Notes: a model not told the origin generated them from the letters alone. A stretch of 64,000 nucleotides of DNA from Guyparkeria sp016278265 (GCF_044582145.1 NZ_JBDODO010000008.1); one strand, 5' to 3'. Positions 50,543 to 60,217 are shown, counted from the first letter of the stretch. Numbers and translations: made by a program.

Positions 50543-51195
50543 GACGTTTCCTTATCCTGGTTGGCTTTGGAGTCGTCCGCGACATCGCCACGGCGGGTCT
50601 TGTCGGCGTCCAGATCGGCGATGCGGACACGATCCTCGGCTCGTACGCGCACCTGCGCGTCGATGTCCTGGTAATGGACGCCCGGGCGGCGGCGATGGGC
50701 CAGTGCGATCGCCGCGACGATGGCCACCAGCAGGATGAACGCCGCGATCTCGAATGGATAGACGAACTTGGTGTAGAGCACCTGGCCGATAGCGAGCGTG
50801 TTGCCCGCATCCGCCGGGGCCGGTTCCGGCGAGGGATACAGCTCGAGACCGAAGGTCGCCGGGCCGAGGATCAATGCCAGTTCGATGATCATTACCAGCG
50901 CGACGAACACGCCCACCGGCAGGTTGCGGATGAAGCCCTCTCGCAGTGGCGCGATATTGACGTCAAGCATCATCACCACGAACAGGAACAGCACCATCAC
51001 CGCCCCGACGTAGACCAGCAGCAGCACGATGCCGAGGAATTCTGCCTCCATCAGGATCCAGACCAGCGCGGTCGAGAAGAACGTCAACACCAGGTACAGG
51101 GCGGCATGCACCGGGTTCTTGACCGTCACCACCCGGATGGCGGCAAGCACCGCGACCGAGGCAAATACGTAGAAAAGGATCTGATAGAGCGACAT
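50539..51195 (-). CDS. nuoJ: NADH-quinone oxidoreductase subunit J
   Basis: This 218-residue subunit has five membrane helices, including VKNPVHAALYLVLTFFSTALVWILMEAEFLG and LLVYVGAVMVLFLFVVMMLD, the pi-bulge helix typical of NuoJ. The C-terminal 40 residues are charged and extend past the last helix (YQDIDAQVRVRAEDRVRIAD). The tail is a little longer than usual but not unusual for this group. A gap of about 150 bases separates it from nuoI upstream and holds no gene. It overlaps nuoK by 4 bases. Confidence 0.96.
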   Translation of the reverse strand: MSLYQILFYVFASVAVLAAIRVVTVKNPVHAALYLVLTFFSTALVWILMEAEFLGIVLLLVYVGAVMVLFLFVVMMLDVNIAPLREGFIRNLPVGVFVALVMIIELALILGPATFGLELYPSPEPAPADAGNTLAIGQVLYTKFVYPFEIAAFILLVAIVAAIALAHRRRPGVHYQDIDAQVRVRAEDRVRIADLDADKTRRGDVADDSKANQDKETS

Positions 51196-51344
51196 GACTA
51201 TCCTTCTGCTGGGAGCGGGCGTCCGCCCCGGAGCCGGTTGACCGTTGTTTCGTTCGTTGTTCCAGATGCCGAGCGCGTGCCACGACCGGACGGGACGTTA
51301 CCACGACCACCGCCCGCCGGCACGTCACCCCGTACCGATACCCG

Positions 51345-51833
51345 TTACCGGTAGGCGGCGTCCGCGAGGCGGTCCGCCGCAATCTGCGGCTCGAGGCGAT
51401 CACCAATCTCGAGGAGCTTTTCCTTGGTCATGATGTTCTCGCCACGATTCTCGAAGTGGTACTCGTAAACCCTTGTCTCGACGATCGAATCCACCGGACA
51501 AGCCTCTTCACAGAAGCCGCAGTAGATGCACTTGAACAGGTCGATGTCGTAGCGCGTGGTCCGACGCGTGCCGTCCTCGCGCTGTTCCGATTCGATGGTG
51601 ATCGCCAGTGCCGGGCAGACCGCCTCGCAGAGCTTGCAGGCGATGCAGCGCTCTTCGCCGTTGGCGTAGCGCCGCAGTGCGTGCAAACCGCGGAAACGCG
51701 GCGATTGCGGGGTCTTCTCCTCCGGGTACTGGACGGTGTACTTGTGACCGAAGAAGTACTTGCCGGTCACCGACATGCCGAGCAATAGCTCCCAGAGGAA
51801 CCAGGTCTTGAAGAAATGCTTGATCGCGTTCAT
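51345..51833 (-). CDS. nuoI: NADH-quinone oxidoreductase subunit I
   Basis: This 162-residue ferredoxin-like subunit has two [4Fe-4S] motifs: CIACKLCEAVCPALAI and CIYCGFCEEACPVDSI. They bind clusters N6a and N6b, which pass electrons toward N2 in NuoB. The N-terminal amphipathic helix anchors it at the membrane. It follows nuoH by 12 bases. All eight cysteines are present. Confidence 0.97.
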   Translation of the reverse strand: MNAIKHFFKTWFLWELLLGMSVTGKYFFGHKYTVQYPEEKTPQSPRFRGLHALRRYANGEERCIACKLCEAVCPALAITIESEQREDGTRRTTRYDIDLFKCIYCGFCEEACPVDSIVETRVYEYHFENRGENIMTKEKLLEIGDRLEPQIAADRLADAAYR

Positions 51834-51845
51834 GACATAGACCCC

Positions 51846-52901
51846 TTAGAACCAAGGACCGACTTCGAAGTAGAAGAACGCCCCTTCCACCACGATCCAG
51901 AGGATCGTTACCGGAATGAAGACCTTCCAGCCCAGGCGCATGATCTGGTCGTAACGGAACCGCGGGAACGTCGCACGGAACCAGATAAAGACGAACAGCA
52001 GCAACGAGATCTTGAGCATGAACCAGAAGATGCCCGGCACGAAGGCGAACACCGGCTCGAGGAACGTGCCCTGGAACGGTGACAGCCACCCACCCAGGAA
52101 CAGCACCGCGGCCAGTGCCGAGATCAGGATCATGCTGGCGTACTCGGCGAGCATGAACAGCGCGAAGGCGATGCCCGAGTACTCGACGTGGAAGCCGGCG
52201 ACGATTTCCGATTCCCCCTCGGAGATGTCGAACGGTGCCCGGTTGGTCTCGGCCACGCCGGAGACGAAGTAGACCACGAACATCGGCAGCAACGGCAGCC
52301 AGTACCAGTGGATGATGCTGCCCTCCTGGCCACGCACGATCTCGGAGAGGTTCAGGCTCCCGGAGACCATCAGCACGCCGACCAGGGCAAAGCCCATCGC
52401 CAGCTCGTAGGCCACCTTGTGGGCCGCCGAGCGCATCCCGCCGAGCAGTGCGTACTTCGAGTTCGAGGCCCAGCCGGCCAGGATCACGCCGTAGACGCCG
52501 GCCGCGCCGATCGTCAGCACGTACAGCAGGCCCGCGTTGATGTCGGCCAGCACCCAGCCGTCGTCGAACGGGATGACCGCCCAGGCGACCAGCGCGGCCA
52601 CCAGCATCAGGATCGGCGCGAGGTAGAAGATGAACTTGTTGGCGACCGTCGGGGTGATCACCTCCTTGAACATCAGCTTGAACACGTCGGCGAACGGCTG
52701 GAACAGCCCGCGCGGACCGACGCGGTTCGGGCCGATGCGTACGTGCATGTAGCCGATGACCTTGCGTTCGGCGAGCGTCAGGTAAGCAACGGCAAGCACG
52801 ACCGGCAAGACGATCACCAACGTGAGCAGCACGTGCACGACGAGGTACTGCCACGACGGCGACATCCAACCAATGACCGGGGAAAGCCATTCGGTGATCA
52901 T
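51846..52901 (-). CDS. nuoH: NADH-quinone oxidoreductase subunit H
   Basis: This 351-residue membrane subunit at the hinge of complex I helps form the quinone site. It has AYLTLAERKVIGYMHVRIGPNRVGP and FKLMFKEVITPTVANKFIFYLAP in the first half. The acidic loop ETNRAPFDISEGESEIVAGFHVEYSG is also present, as is RATFPRFRYDQIMRLGWK. The start ATG at 52901 overlaps the nuoG stop by 4 bases. It has eight or nine helices, as expected. Confidence 0.97.
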   Translation of the reverse strand: MITEWLSPVIGWMSPSWQYLVVHVLLTLVIVLPVVLAVAYLTLAERKVIGYMHVRIGPNRVGPRGLFQPFADVFKLMFKEVITPTVANKFIFYLAPILMLVAALVAWAVIPFDDGWVLADINAGLLYVLTIGAAGVYGVILAGWASNSKYALLGGMRSAAHKVAYELAMGFALVGVLMVSGSLNLSEIVRGQEGSIIHWYWLPLLPMFVVYFVSGVAETNRAPFDISEGESEIVAGFHVEYSGIAFALFMLAEYASMILISALAAVLFLGGWLSPFQGTFLEPVFAFVPGIFWFMLKISLLLFVFIWFRATFPRFRYDQIMRLGWKVFIPVTILWIVVEGAFFYFEVGPWF

Positions 52902-55288
52902 GCGGCGACCTCCACCTGAATTTCGACCTTGCCGGGACGCGGGGCCAGTTCACCGGCATGCACGCCGCCGAACACCACGACGCTGCCCGGCATCACGCGC
53001 GGATCGACGCGGATGGGCAACTCGATGCGCGTACCGTCCTGCTCGATCGCCGCGGTCATGTCGTCTGCCCAGCCCTCTCGCTCGGCATCGGCCGGGTTAA
53101 CCAGCACGTGACGCTGCATCTCGGCCTTTTCGGTGCCCTGCAACGGCATGGCCCGCCGGATGACCGGGTCGATGCCGTACATGGCGACCGGGGCAATGCG
53201 CTGGTAAGCGCCCTGCCCGGCCTTGGCCGGTAATTCGAAGCGGGCGTCGGCGAGCGACGTGGTCTTGTTCTCGAGTGCCACTTCCTGGCAATGCGTTTGG
53301 AGCTCGCGACGCACCTCGGTGACCGCCATGTAATCGAAGCCATTGAGGGCGAGCATGTTGCCGAGCACCCGCAGGATCTTCCAGGCGGGACGTGACTCGC
53401 CCAGCGCGCGCACCGCGCCGTTCACCGACTGCCAGCGGCCTTCGCCGTTGACCCAGGTGCCGGCCGTTTCGACCGCGGTGCCCATCGGCAAGAGCACGTC
53501 GGCGTAACGCTTCATCGCCGGGGTCACGTAACTGGTGATGGCGACCACGCAACCGGCCTGCTCCAGCCGGTCGATGGCGGCCTCACCGGCGGCCGAGTCG
53601 TATTCCGGCTCGACACCTTGCAGGATCATCGCCTCGCACGGCTCGGCCAACATGTCCGCGGCATGACGGCCGTGGCCGACCGCATCCGCACCGCCGGCGG
53701 CGCGATGCGGCACCGCGCCGGCCAGCCAGGCACCGGCGGCGTTGCCGCCCTGGGCGACAATCCCCAGTTGGGCGCCGGTCAGCCGCGCCAGCTCGGCGGC
53801 CACGGCACGCATCGCGGCAAAGTCGGGGGCATTCTGTGCCACGGCACCGAAGAAGATCGCCGCCTTCCCGGCGTCCTTGAGTTCGGCGATGATCGCCGCG
53901 GCATCGTCCATCTGGGCGACCGGGTGGTCGGCCAGGTTCGACGGGACCTCACCACCGGCCGCCTTGAGCAGGGCGAGCAGGCTGCCCAATTCGCCACCAT
54001 CGGCCACCTTGCTCGGGGCCTGGCGCGCCGGGAAGGTCAGATCTTGCTGGTAGGGATGGATCAGGGTGATCCGTGCCTGATTGTTCAGCGCCGTCTGGCG
54101 CAGACGATGGGCGAACAGCGGTACCTCTTCACGCACCGCCATGCCAACCGTCACGGCCGCGTTCAGATCGGCAATCGCCGGGATGTCCATGCCCAGCCAC
54201 GGCATGACCGGATCATCGGCATCGCCGGAGAAGTCGGTCTGACGCAGACGGTGGTCGATATTGTTCGAGCCCATGCCGCGGACGATGCGTGCAGTGAGGT
54301 ACTGCTCCTCGAGGCTTGCGTTGGGCGAGACCAGTGCGCCGAGCGATGCCGGACCCTGTTGATTGACGATGTCCTGAATGCCCTGCGCGGCGACCTCGAG
54401 GGCCTCTTCCCAGCTTACCGCGACCCACTCACCGTCGCGCTTGACCATTGGGCGGGTCAGGCGATCGTCGGTGAACAGGCCCGTGTAGGCGTAACGATCG
54501 CGGTCGGCGATCCAGGTCTCGTTGACCGCATCGTTTTCACGGGGAACGGTGCGCATCACCCGCCCTTCGCGGGTGTGGATGTAGAGATTGGAACCGAAGG
54601 CATCGTGCGTGGACAAGTGCTTGTGCTGCACCAGCTCCCAGGGGCGGTGCGTGTAACGCGACGGCTTGGCCGTCAGCGCACCGACCGGGCACAGGTCGAT
54701 GACGTTGCCCGACAGCTCGGAGGTGACGCTCTTGGAGATGTAGGTACCGATCTCCATCTGGTCGGTACGACCGGTCGCGCCCAGTTCCTTGAGGCCCGCG
54801 ATCTCCTCGCCGAACCGCACGCAGCGGGTGCAGTGGATGCAGCGGGTCATGTCGGTGGCGATCAGCGGTCCGATGTCCTTGTCCTTGACCACACGCTTGG
54901 CCTCGGAGTACTGACCGACGCCCTCGCCGTAGCCCATGGCCACATCCTGGAGCTCGCACTCGCCGCCCTGATCGCAGATCGGGCAATCGAGCGGGTGGTT
55001 GATCAGCAGGAACTCCATGGTCGAGCGCTGGGCGTTGATCGCCTTGGGGCTGCGCGTGGAGACCTTCATGCCTTCGGAAATCGGTGTCGAACAGGCAGGC
55101 AGCGGCTTGGGCGCGCGCTCGACCTCCACCAGGCACATGCGGCAGTTGGCCGCGATCGACAGCTTGCGGTGATAACAGAAGCGCGGGATGTTGATCCCGG
55201 CCTTGTCCGTCACCTCGATCAGCATGTCCCCCGGGTTGCCCTGGAGGGTCATGCCGTCGACTTCAAAGGTAATCTGCTCGTCACTCAT
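52898..55288 (-). CDS. nuoG: NADH-quinone oxidoreductase subunit G
   Basis: This 796-residue iron-sulfur subunit has an N-terminal [2Fe-2S] ferredoxin domain (CYHRKLSIAANCRMCLVEVE), the His-Cys3 and Cys4 cluster region (CDQGGECELQDVAMGYG; CIHCTRCVRFGEEIAG) and a molybdopterin-oxidoreductase-like domain from about residue 220. This last domain lacks a cofactor role in complex I. ATG at 55288 is chosen; the frame is open to 55639 but would run through nuoF. It ends 4 bases inside nuoH. It passes electrons from NuoE/F into the peripheral arm. Confidence 0.96.
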   Translation of the reverse strand: MSDEQITFEVDGMTLQGNPGDMLIEVTDKAGINIPRFCYHRKLSIAANCRMCLVEVERAPKPLPACSTPISEGMKVSTRSPKAINAQRSTMEFLLINHPLDCPICDQGGECELQDVAMGYGEGVGQYSEAKRVVKDKDIGPLIATDMTRCIHCTRCVRFGEEIAGLKELGATGRTDQMEIGTYISKSVTSELSGNVIDLCPVGALTAKPSRYTHRPWELVQHKHLSTHDAFGSNLYIHTREGRVMRTVPRENDAVNETWIADRDRYAYTGLFTDDRLTRPMVKRDGEWVAVSWEEALEVAAQGIQDIVNQQGPASLGALVSPNASLEEQYLTARIVRGMGSNNIDHRLRQTDFSGDADDPVMPWLGMDIPAIADLNAAVTVGMAVREEVPLFAHRLRQTALNNQARITLIHPYQQDLTFPARQAPSKVADGGELGSLLALLKAAGGEVPSNLADHPVAQMDDAAAIIAELKDAGKAAIFFGAVAQNAPDFAAMRAVAAELARLTGAQLGIVAQGGNAAGAWLAGAVPHRAAGGADAVGHGRHAADMLAEPCEAMILQGVEPEYDSAAGEAAIDRLEQAGCVVAITSYVTPAMKRYADVLLPMGTAVETAGTWVNGEGRWQSVNGAVRALGESRPAWKILRVLGNMLALNGFDYMAVTEVRRELQTHCQEVALENKTTSLADARFELPAKAGQGAYQRIAPVAMYGIDPVIRRAMPLQGTEKAEMQRHVLVNPADAEREGWADDMTAAIEQDGTRIELPIRVDPRVMPGSVVVFGGVHAGELAPRPGKVEIQVEVAA

Positions 55289-55316
55289 ACCTGGAAACCT
55301 GATTGCACGGCCGGCC

Positions 55317-56624
55317 TTAGGCCGCCTGGGATGCGCGGTCGACCATGCTGTGGCCGTGCTTGATGTAGTACTCGAACTCCGGTCGGAAGTGCTTGATAAA
55401 GCTCCGAACCGGCGTGGCAGCGGCATCGCCGAAGGCGCAGATGGTGCGCCCCTCGATCTTGCTGGCCACGTCGTCGAGACGGTCGAGATCCTCGAGCGTG
55501 CCCTTGCCGTCGATGATCCGGTTGAGCATGCGGTACAGCCAGCCGGTGCCTTCACGGCACGGCGTGCACTGGCCACAGGATTCCTTGTAATAGAACTGCG
55601 CCACGCGACGCAGCGCCTTGACCATGCAGGTGTCCTCATCCATGACGATCAACCCGCCCGAGCCCAGGAACGTGCCCGACTTGGCAATCGAGTCGTAGTC
55701 CATGTTGGTCTCGAGCATGATCCCGCCCGGGATCACCGGCGACGAGGTGCCGCCCGGGATCACGGCCTTGCACTTCTTGCCACCGCGCATGCCGCCGGCC
55801 ATTTCCAGCAGGTCGGCAAACGGCGTGCCCATCGGAATCTCGAACACGCCCGGCTTGTTGACGTGGCCCGATACCGACCAGATCTTCACGCCGCCACTGT
55901 TGGGCACGCCCAGATCGGCGAACCACTGACCGCCGTTGCGCATGATCGCCGGTACGGAGGACAGCGTCTCAGTGTTGTTGACCGTTGTCGGCCGACCGTA
56001 CAGGCCGAAGTTGGCCGGGAACGGCGGCTTGAAGCGCGGCTGGCCCTTCTTGCCCTCGAGTGATTCGAGTAGCGCCGTTTCCTCGCCACAGATATACGCA
56101 CCGGCGCCCAGGGAACCGTAGAGGTCGAAGTCGATGCCGGACCCCTGGATGTTCTCGCCCAGCACGCCGTACTCGTAGGCCTCACGCACGGCCTGCTCGA
56201 AGCGCTCGAACACCAGGTCCGAGAACTCGCCACGCATGTAGTTGTAGCCCTTGGTCGCGCCGATGGAGTAGCCGGCAATCGCCATGCCCTCGACCAGCGC
56301 ATGCGGGTTGTTCATCAGGATCTGGCGATCCTTGAAGGTGCCCGGCTCGGACTCGTCCGAGTTGCAGACGATGTACTTCTGCCCCGGGGCGTTGCGCGGC
56401 ATGAACGACCACTTAAGTCCGGTCGGGAAGCCGGCGCCGCCGCGACCACGCAGGTTCGAGGTCTTGACCTCCTCGATGATCAGCGCCGGGTCGGTCTTTT
56501 CCTCGAGGATCTTCTTCCAGGCCTGGTAGCCGCCCGAGGCAATGTAGGCCTCCAACGACCACGGCTGCTCGTGCTCGAGCGTGGCGAAGCAGACCGGGGT
56601 GTGACTGACGTAATTGAAACTCAT
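55317..56624 (-). CDS. nuoF: NADH-quinone oxidoreductase subunit F
   Basis: This 435-residue subunit binds NADH and FMN: LRGRGGAGFPTGLKWSFMP and the GAGAYICGEETALLESLEG segment form these sites. Cluster N3 is held by ESCGQCTPCREGTGWLYRM. ATG at 56624 lies 4 bases after the nuoE stop; the upstream extension to 56654 would overlap nuoE. It starts the electron path of complex I at the cytoplasmic tip. All motifs are intact. Confidence 0.97.
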   Translation of the reverse strand: MSFNYVSHTPVCFATLEHEQPWSLEAYIASGGYQAWKKILEEKTDPALIIEEVKTSNLRGRGGAGFPTGLKWSFMPRNAPGQKYIVCNSDESEPGTFKDRQILMNNPHALVEGMAIAGYSIGATKGYNYMRGEFSDLVFERFEQAVREAYEYGVLGENIQGSGIDFDLYGSLGAGAYICGEETALLESLEGKKGQPRFKPPFPANFGLYGRPTTVNNTETLSSVPAIMRNGGQWFADLGVPNSGGVKIWSVSGHVNKPGVFEIPMGTPFADLLEMAGGMRGGKKCKAVIPGGTSSPVIPGGIMLETNMDYDSIAKSGTFLGSGGLIVMDEDTCMVKALRRVAQFYYKESCGQCTPCREGTGWLYRMLNRIIDGKGTLEDLDRLDDVASKIEGRTICAFGDAAATPVRSFIKHFRPEFEYYIKHGHSMVDRASQAA

Positions 56625-56628
56625 GGCG

Positions 56629-57126
56629 TCAATCCAGCTTGTCGAGAATTTCATCGACCCTCTCGGGCGTCAGATTCTCGTAGTAAACGTGATCGACCTG
56701 CATCATCGGACCGCCGCCGCAGGCCGCCAGGCATTCCTCTTCCTGCTTCAACAGGATCCGGCCGTCGGGCGTCGACTCGCCGGTCTTGATGCCGAGCTTT
56801 TTCTCGCAATGATCGACGATCTCGTCGGATCCCATCAGCGAGCAGGCAATGTTCGTGCAGACCGAGACGTGATGACGCCCGCAGGGCTTGGTCTCGATCA
56901 TGGAGTAGAACGAAGCGACCTCGTAGACCGAGATCGGCTCCATCCCGAGGTACTCGGCGATCGCGTCCATCAGATCGACGGTGACGTGACCGTCGTTCTG
57001 GTGCTGCGCAATTCGCAGCGCGGCCAGCGAGGCCGACTGCTTCTGGTCCTCGGGGTAGCGCGCGAGCCAGCCGTCGATTTCCTCGCGGCTGTGATCGGTC
57101 AGCAGGTGGAGTTTGCTCTCGGTCAT
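56629..57126 (-). CDS. nuoE: NADH-quinone oxidoreductase subunit E
   Basis: This 165-residue thioredoxin-like subunit carries cluster N1a. Its four cysteines are in SVCTNIACSLMGSDEI and EECLAACGGGPMMQVD. The N-terminal helical part contains SLAALRIAQHQNDGHVTVD. It works with NuoF at the NADH end. ATG at 57126 shares one base with the nuoD stop. The length is typical. Confidence 0.97.
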   Translation of the reverse strand: MTESKLHLLTDHSREEIDGWLARYPEDQKQSASLAALRIAQHQNDGHVTVDLMDAIAEYLGMEPISVYEVASFYSMIETKPCGRHHVSVCTNIACSLMGSDEIVDHCEKKLGIKTGESTPDGRILLKQEEECLAACGGGPMMQVDHVYYENLTPERVDEILDKLD

Positions 57127-58379
57127 CAGCGGTCGACCTCTCCGAATACGATGTCCTGGGTGCCGAGGATCGCCACGACGTCGGCCAGCATGTGCCCGCG
57201 TGACATCTCGTCGAGACCCGACAGGTGGGCAAAGCCCGGCGCACGAATCTTGAGACGGTACGGCTTGTTGGCCCCGTCGGAAACCAGGTAGATGCCGAAT
57301 TCGCCCTTCGGGTGTTCGACGGCGGCATAGGCCTCGCCGCGCGGCAGGGTATACCCCTCCGTGAACAGCTTGAAGTGGTGAATCAGCGACTCCATGTCCG
57401 CCTTGACCTCCTCGCGGCGCGGCGGGACGACCTTGTGGTCATCGGCCATCACCGGACCCGGGTTCTTGCGCAACCAGTCGATGCACTGGCGGATGATGCG
57501 ATTGGACTGCCGCATTTCCTCGACGCGCACCAGGTAACGGTCGTAGCAATCGCCGTTCTTGCCCACCGGGATGTCAAAGTCGAGCTGATCGTACACCGCG
57601 TAGGGCTGGTGCTTGCGGAGATCCCACTCGACGCCCGAACCGCGCAGCATCGGGCCGGTAAAGCCCATCTGCAGTGCCCGCTCCTTGGAGACGATGCCGA
57701 TGTCGACGGTGCGCTGCTTCCAGATCCGGTTGTCGGTCAGCAGGGTTTCGTACTCGTCGACGTATTTCGGGAAGCGCTCCGTGAAGTCCTCGAGAAAGTC
57801 GAGCAGCGAGCCCTGGCGCGGCACGTTCATTCGCTTGACTTCGCGCTCGCTGTGCCACTTGGATACCTGGTACTTGGGCATCGAGTCCGGCAGGTCACGT
57901 GCCACGCCACCCGGGCGATAGTAAGTAGCGTGCAGGCGAGCACCCGAGACTGCCTCGTAGCAGTCCATCAGATCCTCGCGCTCACGGAAGGCGTAAAGAA
58001 ACACCGCCATGGCACCGATATCGAGCGCGTGCGCGCCCAGCCACAACAGATGGTTAAGGATGCGGGTGATCTCGTCGAACATCACCCGAATGTACTGGGC
58101 GCGTTCGGGGATCTCGAGATCCAGCAACTGCTCGATGGCACGCACGTAGGCATGCTCGTTACACATCATCGAGACGTAGTCGAGTCGGTCCATGTAACCG
58201 ATCGACTGGTTGTAGGGCTTGCTCTCGGCAAGCTTCTCGGTCGCTCGGTGCAGCAGCCCGATATGCGGGTCGGCGCGGACGACGGTCTCGCCGTCCATCT
58301 CGAGCACCAGGCGCAGCACGCCGTGGGCCGACGGATGCTGGGGACCGAAATTCAGGGTGTAGTTGGCGATTTCCGGCAT
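57126..58379 (-). CDS. nuoD: NADH-quinone oxidoreductase subunit D
   Basis: This 417-residue 49-kDa-type subunit descends from NiFe hydrogenases. It has FGPQHPSAHGVLRLVLEMDGE at the start, with the His of the quinone-site loop, then DPHIGLLHRATEKL, YVSMMCNEHAYVRAIE and the C-terminal GTQDIVFGEVDR. It forms the quinone pocket with NuoB. NuoC and NuoD are separate genes here, unlike in E. coli. It follows nuoC by 3 bases. Confidence 0.97.
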   Translation of the reverse strand: MPEIANYTLNFGPQHPSAHGVLRLVLEMDGETVVRADPHIGLLHRATEKLAESKPYNQSIGYMDRLDYVSMMCNEHAYVRAIEQLLDLEIPERAQYIRVMFDEITRILNHLLWLGAHALDIGAMAVFLYAFREREDLMDCYEAVSGARLHATYYRPGGVARDLPDSMPKYQVSKWHSEREVKRMNVPRQGSLLDFLEDFTERFPKYVDEYETLLTDNRIWKQRTVDIGIVSKERALQMGFTGPMLRGSGVEWDLRKHQPYAVYDQLDFDIPVGKNGDCYDRYLVRVEEMRQSNRIIRQCIDWLRKNPGPVMADDHKVVPPRREEVKADMESLIHHFKLFTEGYTLPRGEAYAAVEHPKGEFGIYLVSDGANKPYRLKIRAPGFAHLSGLDEMSRGHMLADVVAILGTQDIVFGEVDR

Positions 58380-58382
58380 CTA

Positions 58383-59078
58383 TCAGCCCTCGTCGAGGTC
58401 AATGTAGCGGCTGTCGTTGCGGTGCACCTTCGGCACCAGCACCCGAGGCTCGATCGACACCGGCTCGTAGATCACCCGCTGCTTCTCGTCGTCGTAGCGC
58501 ACCTCGACATGCCCGATCAGCGGGAAGTCCTTGCGGAAGGGGTGGCCGACAAAGCCGTAGTCGGTCAGGATTCGACGCAGGTCCGGGTGGCCGTCGAACA
58601 GGATACCAAACAGGTCGAATGCCTCGCGCTCGAACCAGTTCAGGCCCGCCCATACCGATACGACCGACGGCACCACCGGGGCCTCGTCGTCCGGGCAATA
58701 AACCCGCACACGCAGGCGCCAGTTGTGGGTGTACGACAGCAGGTGGGCGACCACGGCAAAGCGCGGACGGCCCAGATCACCCAAATCCGGCTCGTCGCCG
58801 AACTTGAGCCAGCCGCTGGTGTTCGGCTCGACGGCACGGCTGTAACCGGTGTAGGAAACCGTCTCTTCGCCGGCCCACTCGTCGCGACCGTACTCGAGGT
58901 AGTCGATGCCGCACAGGTCGACGCACTGCTCGAAACGCGTGGCCTCGCTCGACTCGAGACGCTCGGCGACCTCGCGCCAATGCTTGGCCTCGACCTGGAT
59001 GGTGAGCTCACCGCGATCGAAGGTCTGATCGACGATGTATTCGCCGATGGTTTCCTTTAGGGCCGTTTGCAGGTTCAT
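58383..59078 (-). CDS. nuoC: NADH-quinone oxidoreductase subunit C
   Basis: This 231-residue 30-kDa-type subunit has the family signature FEREAFDLFGILFDGHPDLRRILTDYGF and ends shortly after HPFRKDFPLIGHVEVRYD. It stabilises the peripheral arm near NuoD. The C-terminal tail contains RVIYEPVSIEPRVL. It starts at ATG 59078, about 30 bases after nuoB. It is not fused to NuoD. Confidence 0.96.
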   Translation of the reverse strand: MNLQTALKETIGEYIVDQTFDRGELTIQVEAKHWREVAERLESSEATRFEQCVDLCGIDYLEYGRDEWAGEETVSYTGYSRAVEPNTSGWLKFGDEPDLGDLGRPRFAVVAHLLSYTHNWRLRVRVYCPDDEAPVVPSVVSVWAGLNWFEREAFDLFGILFDGHPDLRRILTDYGFVGHPFRKDFPLIGHVEVRYDDEKQRVIYEPVSIEPRVLVPKVHRNDSRYIDLDEG

Positions 59079-59111
59079 GGATGAGGCTACCCCTGTGCTT
59101 GCCGGTACCCG

Positions 59112-59591
59112 TCAGGCACGCGCAATGGTGTTGGTGCGACGGATCTTGTTCTGCAACTGGATGATCCCGTACAAGAGCGCCTCGGCCGTCGGCGGGCACC
59201 CGGGCACGTAGATGTCGACCGGCACGATCCGATCACAGCCACGCACCACCGAGTAGGAGTAATGGTAGTAGCCGCCACCGTTGGCGCAGGACCCCATGGA
59301 AATCACCCAGCGCGGCTCGGCCATCTGGTCGTAGACCTTGCGCAATGCCGGCGCCATCTTGTTGACCAGGGTGCCGGCCACGATCATCACGTCGGACTGA
59401 CGGGGACTCGGGCGGAACACCACGCCGAAGCGGTCAAGGTCGTAACGGGCCGCGCCGGCGTGCATCATCTCGACGGCACAGCAGGCCAGACCGAAGGTCA
59501 TCGGCCAGAGCGAGCCGGTGCGCGCCCAGTTGATCAGCTTGTCGGCCGACGTGGTGACAAAGCCCTTCTCCAGAACGCCTTCTACTCCCAT
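59112..59591 (-). CDS. nuoB: NADH-quinone oxidoreductase subunit B
   Basis: This 159-residue PSST-type subunit carries cluster N2, the last before quinone. The ligands are the adjacent cysteines in PMTFGLACCAVEMM and the cysteines in SMGSCANGGGYYHYSYS and YVPGCPPTAEALLYG. ATG at 59591 overlaps the end of nuoA by 10 bases. The open frame to 59810 is only nuoA in another phase. Its size and motifs are standard. Confidence 0.97.
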   Translation of the reverse strand: MGVEGVLEKGFVTTSADKLINWARTGSLWPMTFGLACCAVEMMHAGAARYDLDRFGVVFRPSPRQSDVMIVAGTLVNKMAPALRKVYDQMAEPRWVISMGSCANGGGYYHYSYSVVRGCDRIVPVDIYVPGCPPTAEALLYGIIQLQNKIRRTNTIARA

Positions 59592-59938
59592 TCCAGCGCC
59601 CCCTTCTTCCACTCGTAAATAAAGCCGATCACGAGCACGCCCAGGAAAATGGACATGGCCGCGAGCCCGAAGCTGCCGATGTCCTCGAGGGCAACGGCCC
59701 AGGGGAACAGGAAGGCGATCTCCAGATCGAAGATGATGAACAGGATGGCGACCAGGTAATAGCGAATGTCGAACTTCATGCGCGCGTCCTCGAAAGGCGC
59801 GAAACCGCATTCGTACGCATCCAGCTTGGCCGCATCCGGCCGGTTGGGTGCCAGCACCTGGCCGATGACCAGTAGACCCAGGGAGAACAGGGTGGCCACA
59901 GCGAAGAAGATCAGGATGGGAATGTAGCCTTCAAGCAT
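59582..59938 (-). CDS. nuoA: NADH-quinone oxidoreductase subunit A
   Basis: This 118-residue subunit has three membrane helices and the conserved YECGFAPFEDARMKFDIRYYLVA loop, followed by IIFDLEIAFLFPWAV with its buried acidic residues. It is the first gene of the nuo operon and starts at ATG 59938. The longer frame to 60115 is not needed. The 135 bases upstream to the tRNA contain no clear promoter consensus. Confidence 0.96.
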   Translation of the reverse strand: MLEGYIPILIFFAVATLFSLGLLVIGQVLAPNRPDAAKLDAYECGFAPFEDARMKFDIRYYLVAILFIIFDLEIAFLFPWAVALEDIGSFGLAAMSIFLGVLVIGFIYEWKKGALEWE

Positions 59939-60073
59939 CTGACACCCTCTTGCTCGAAACCCGGCCGGGTCGATCCCGACCGATTTTTTCTGCGCGTTCA
60001 ATCGCCTTGCGCGTGCCAGGAAAATCGCCACGGCAACGTACAAGAATAGCGAATCGAACCGGAAAAGTGTGTT

Positions 60074-60158
60074 TGGTGCGGACGGTGGGACTCGAACCCA
60101 CACGGCTTTCGCCACTACCCCCTCAAGATAGCGTGTCTACCAGTTCCACCACGTCCGC
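60074..60158 (-). tRNA. leuU: tRNA-Leu (anticodon GAG)
   Basis: On the minus strand GCGGACG pairs with CGTCCGC as acceptor stem. The D-arm GGTGGAACTGGTAGACAC is followed by the anticodon stem CTATC/GGTAG around TTGAGGG, giving GAG. A long variable arm and the T-arm GTGGGTTCGAGTCCCAC follow. The discriminator A and CCA are encoded (60074-60077). It sits after secG, as leuU does in E. coli. Confidence 0.96.
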
Positions 60159-60170
60159 TTTGATTGTCAA

Positions 60171-60217
60171 CCGGATCATCGCTTGATCCGGCCGTAACGG
60201 CGTTTGACTGCCGTTAC
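60171..60217 (-). terminator. Two tandem hairpins between secG and tRNA-Leu
   Basis: GTAACGGC/GCCGTTAC (60194-60201 and 60210-60217) includes the secG stop codon in its stem. CCGGATCA/TGATCCGG (60171-60178 and 60184-60191) follows directly. Both stems are perfect 8-mers. No long U-run follows, so they may act in terminating secG or in processing the tRNA from a joint transcript. Confidence 0.5.

Noticed and set aside
55289..55639. N-terminal extension of nuoG
   Set aside because: The frame is open but overlaps the nuoF coding end and lacks similarity to NuoG before MSDEQITFEVDG; ATG 55288 is the natural start.
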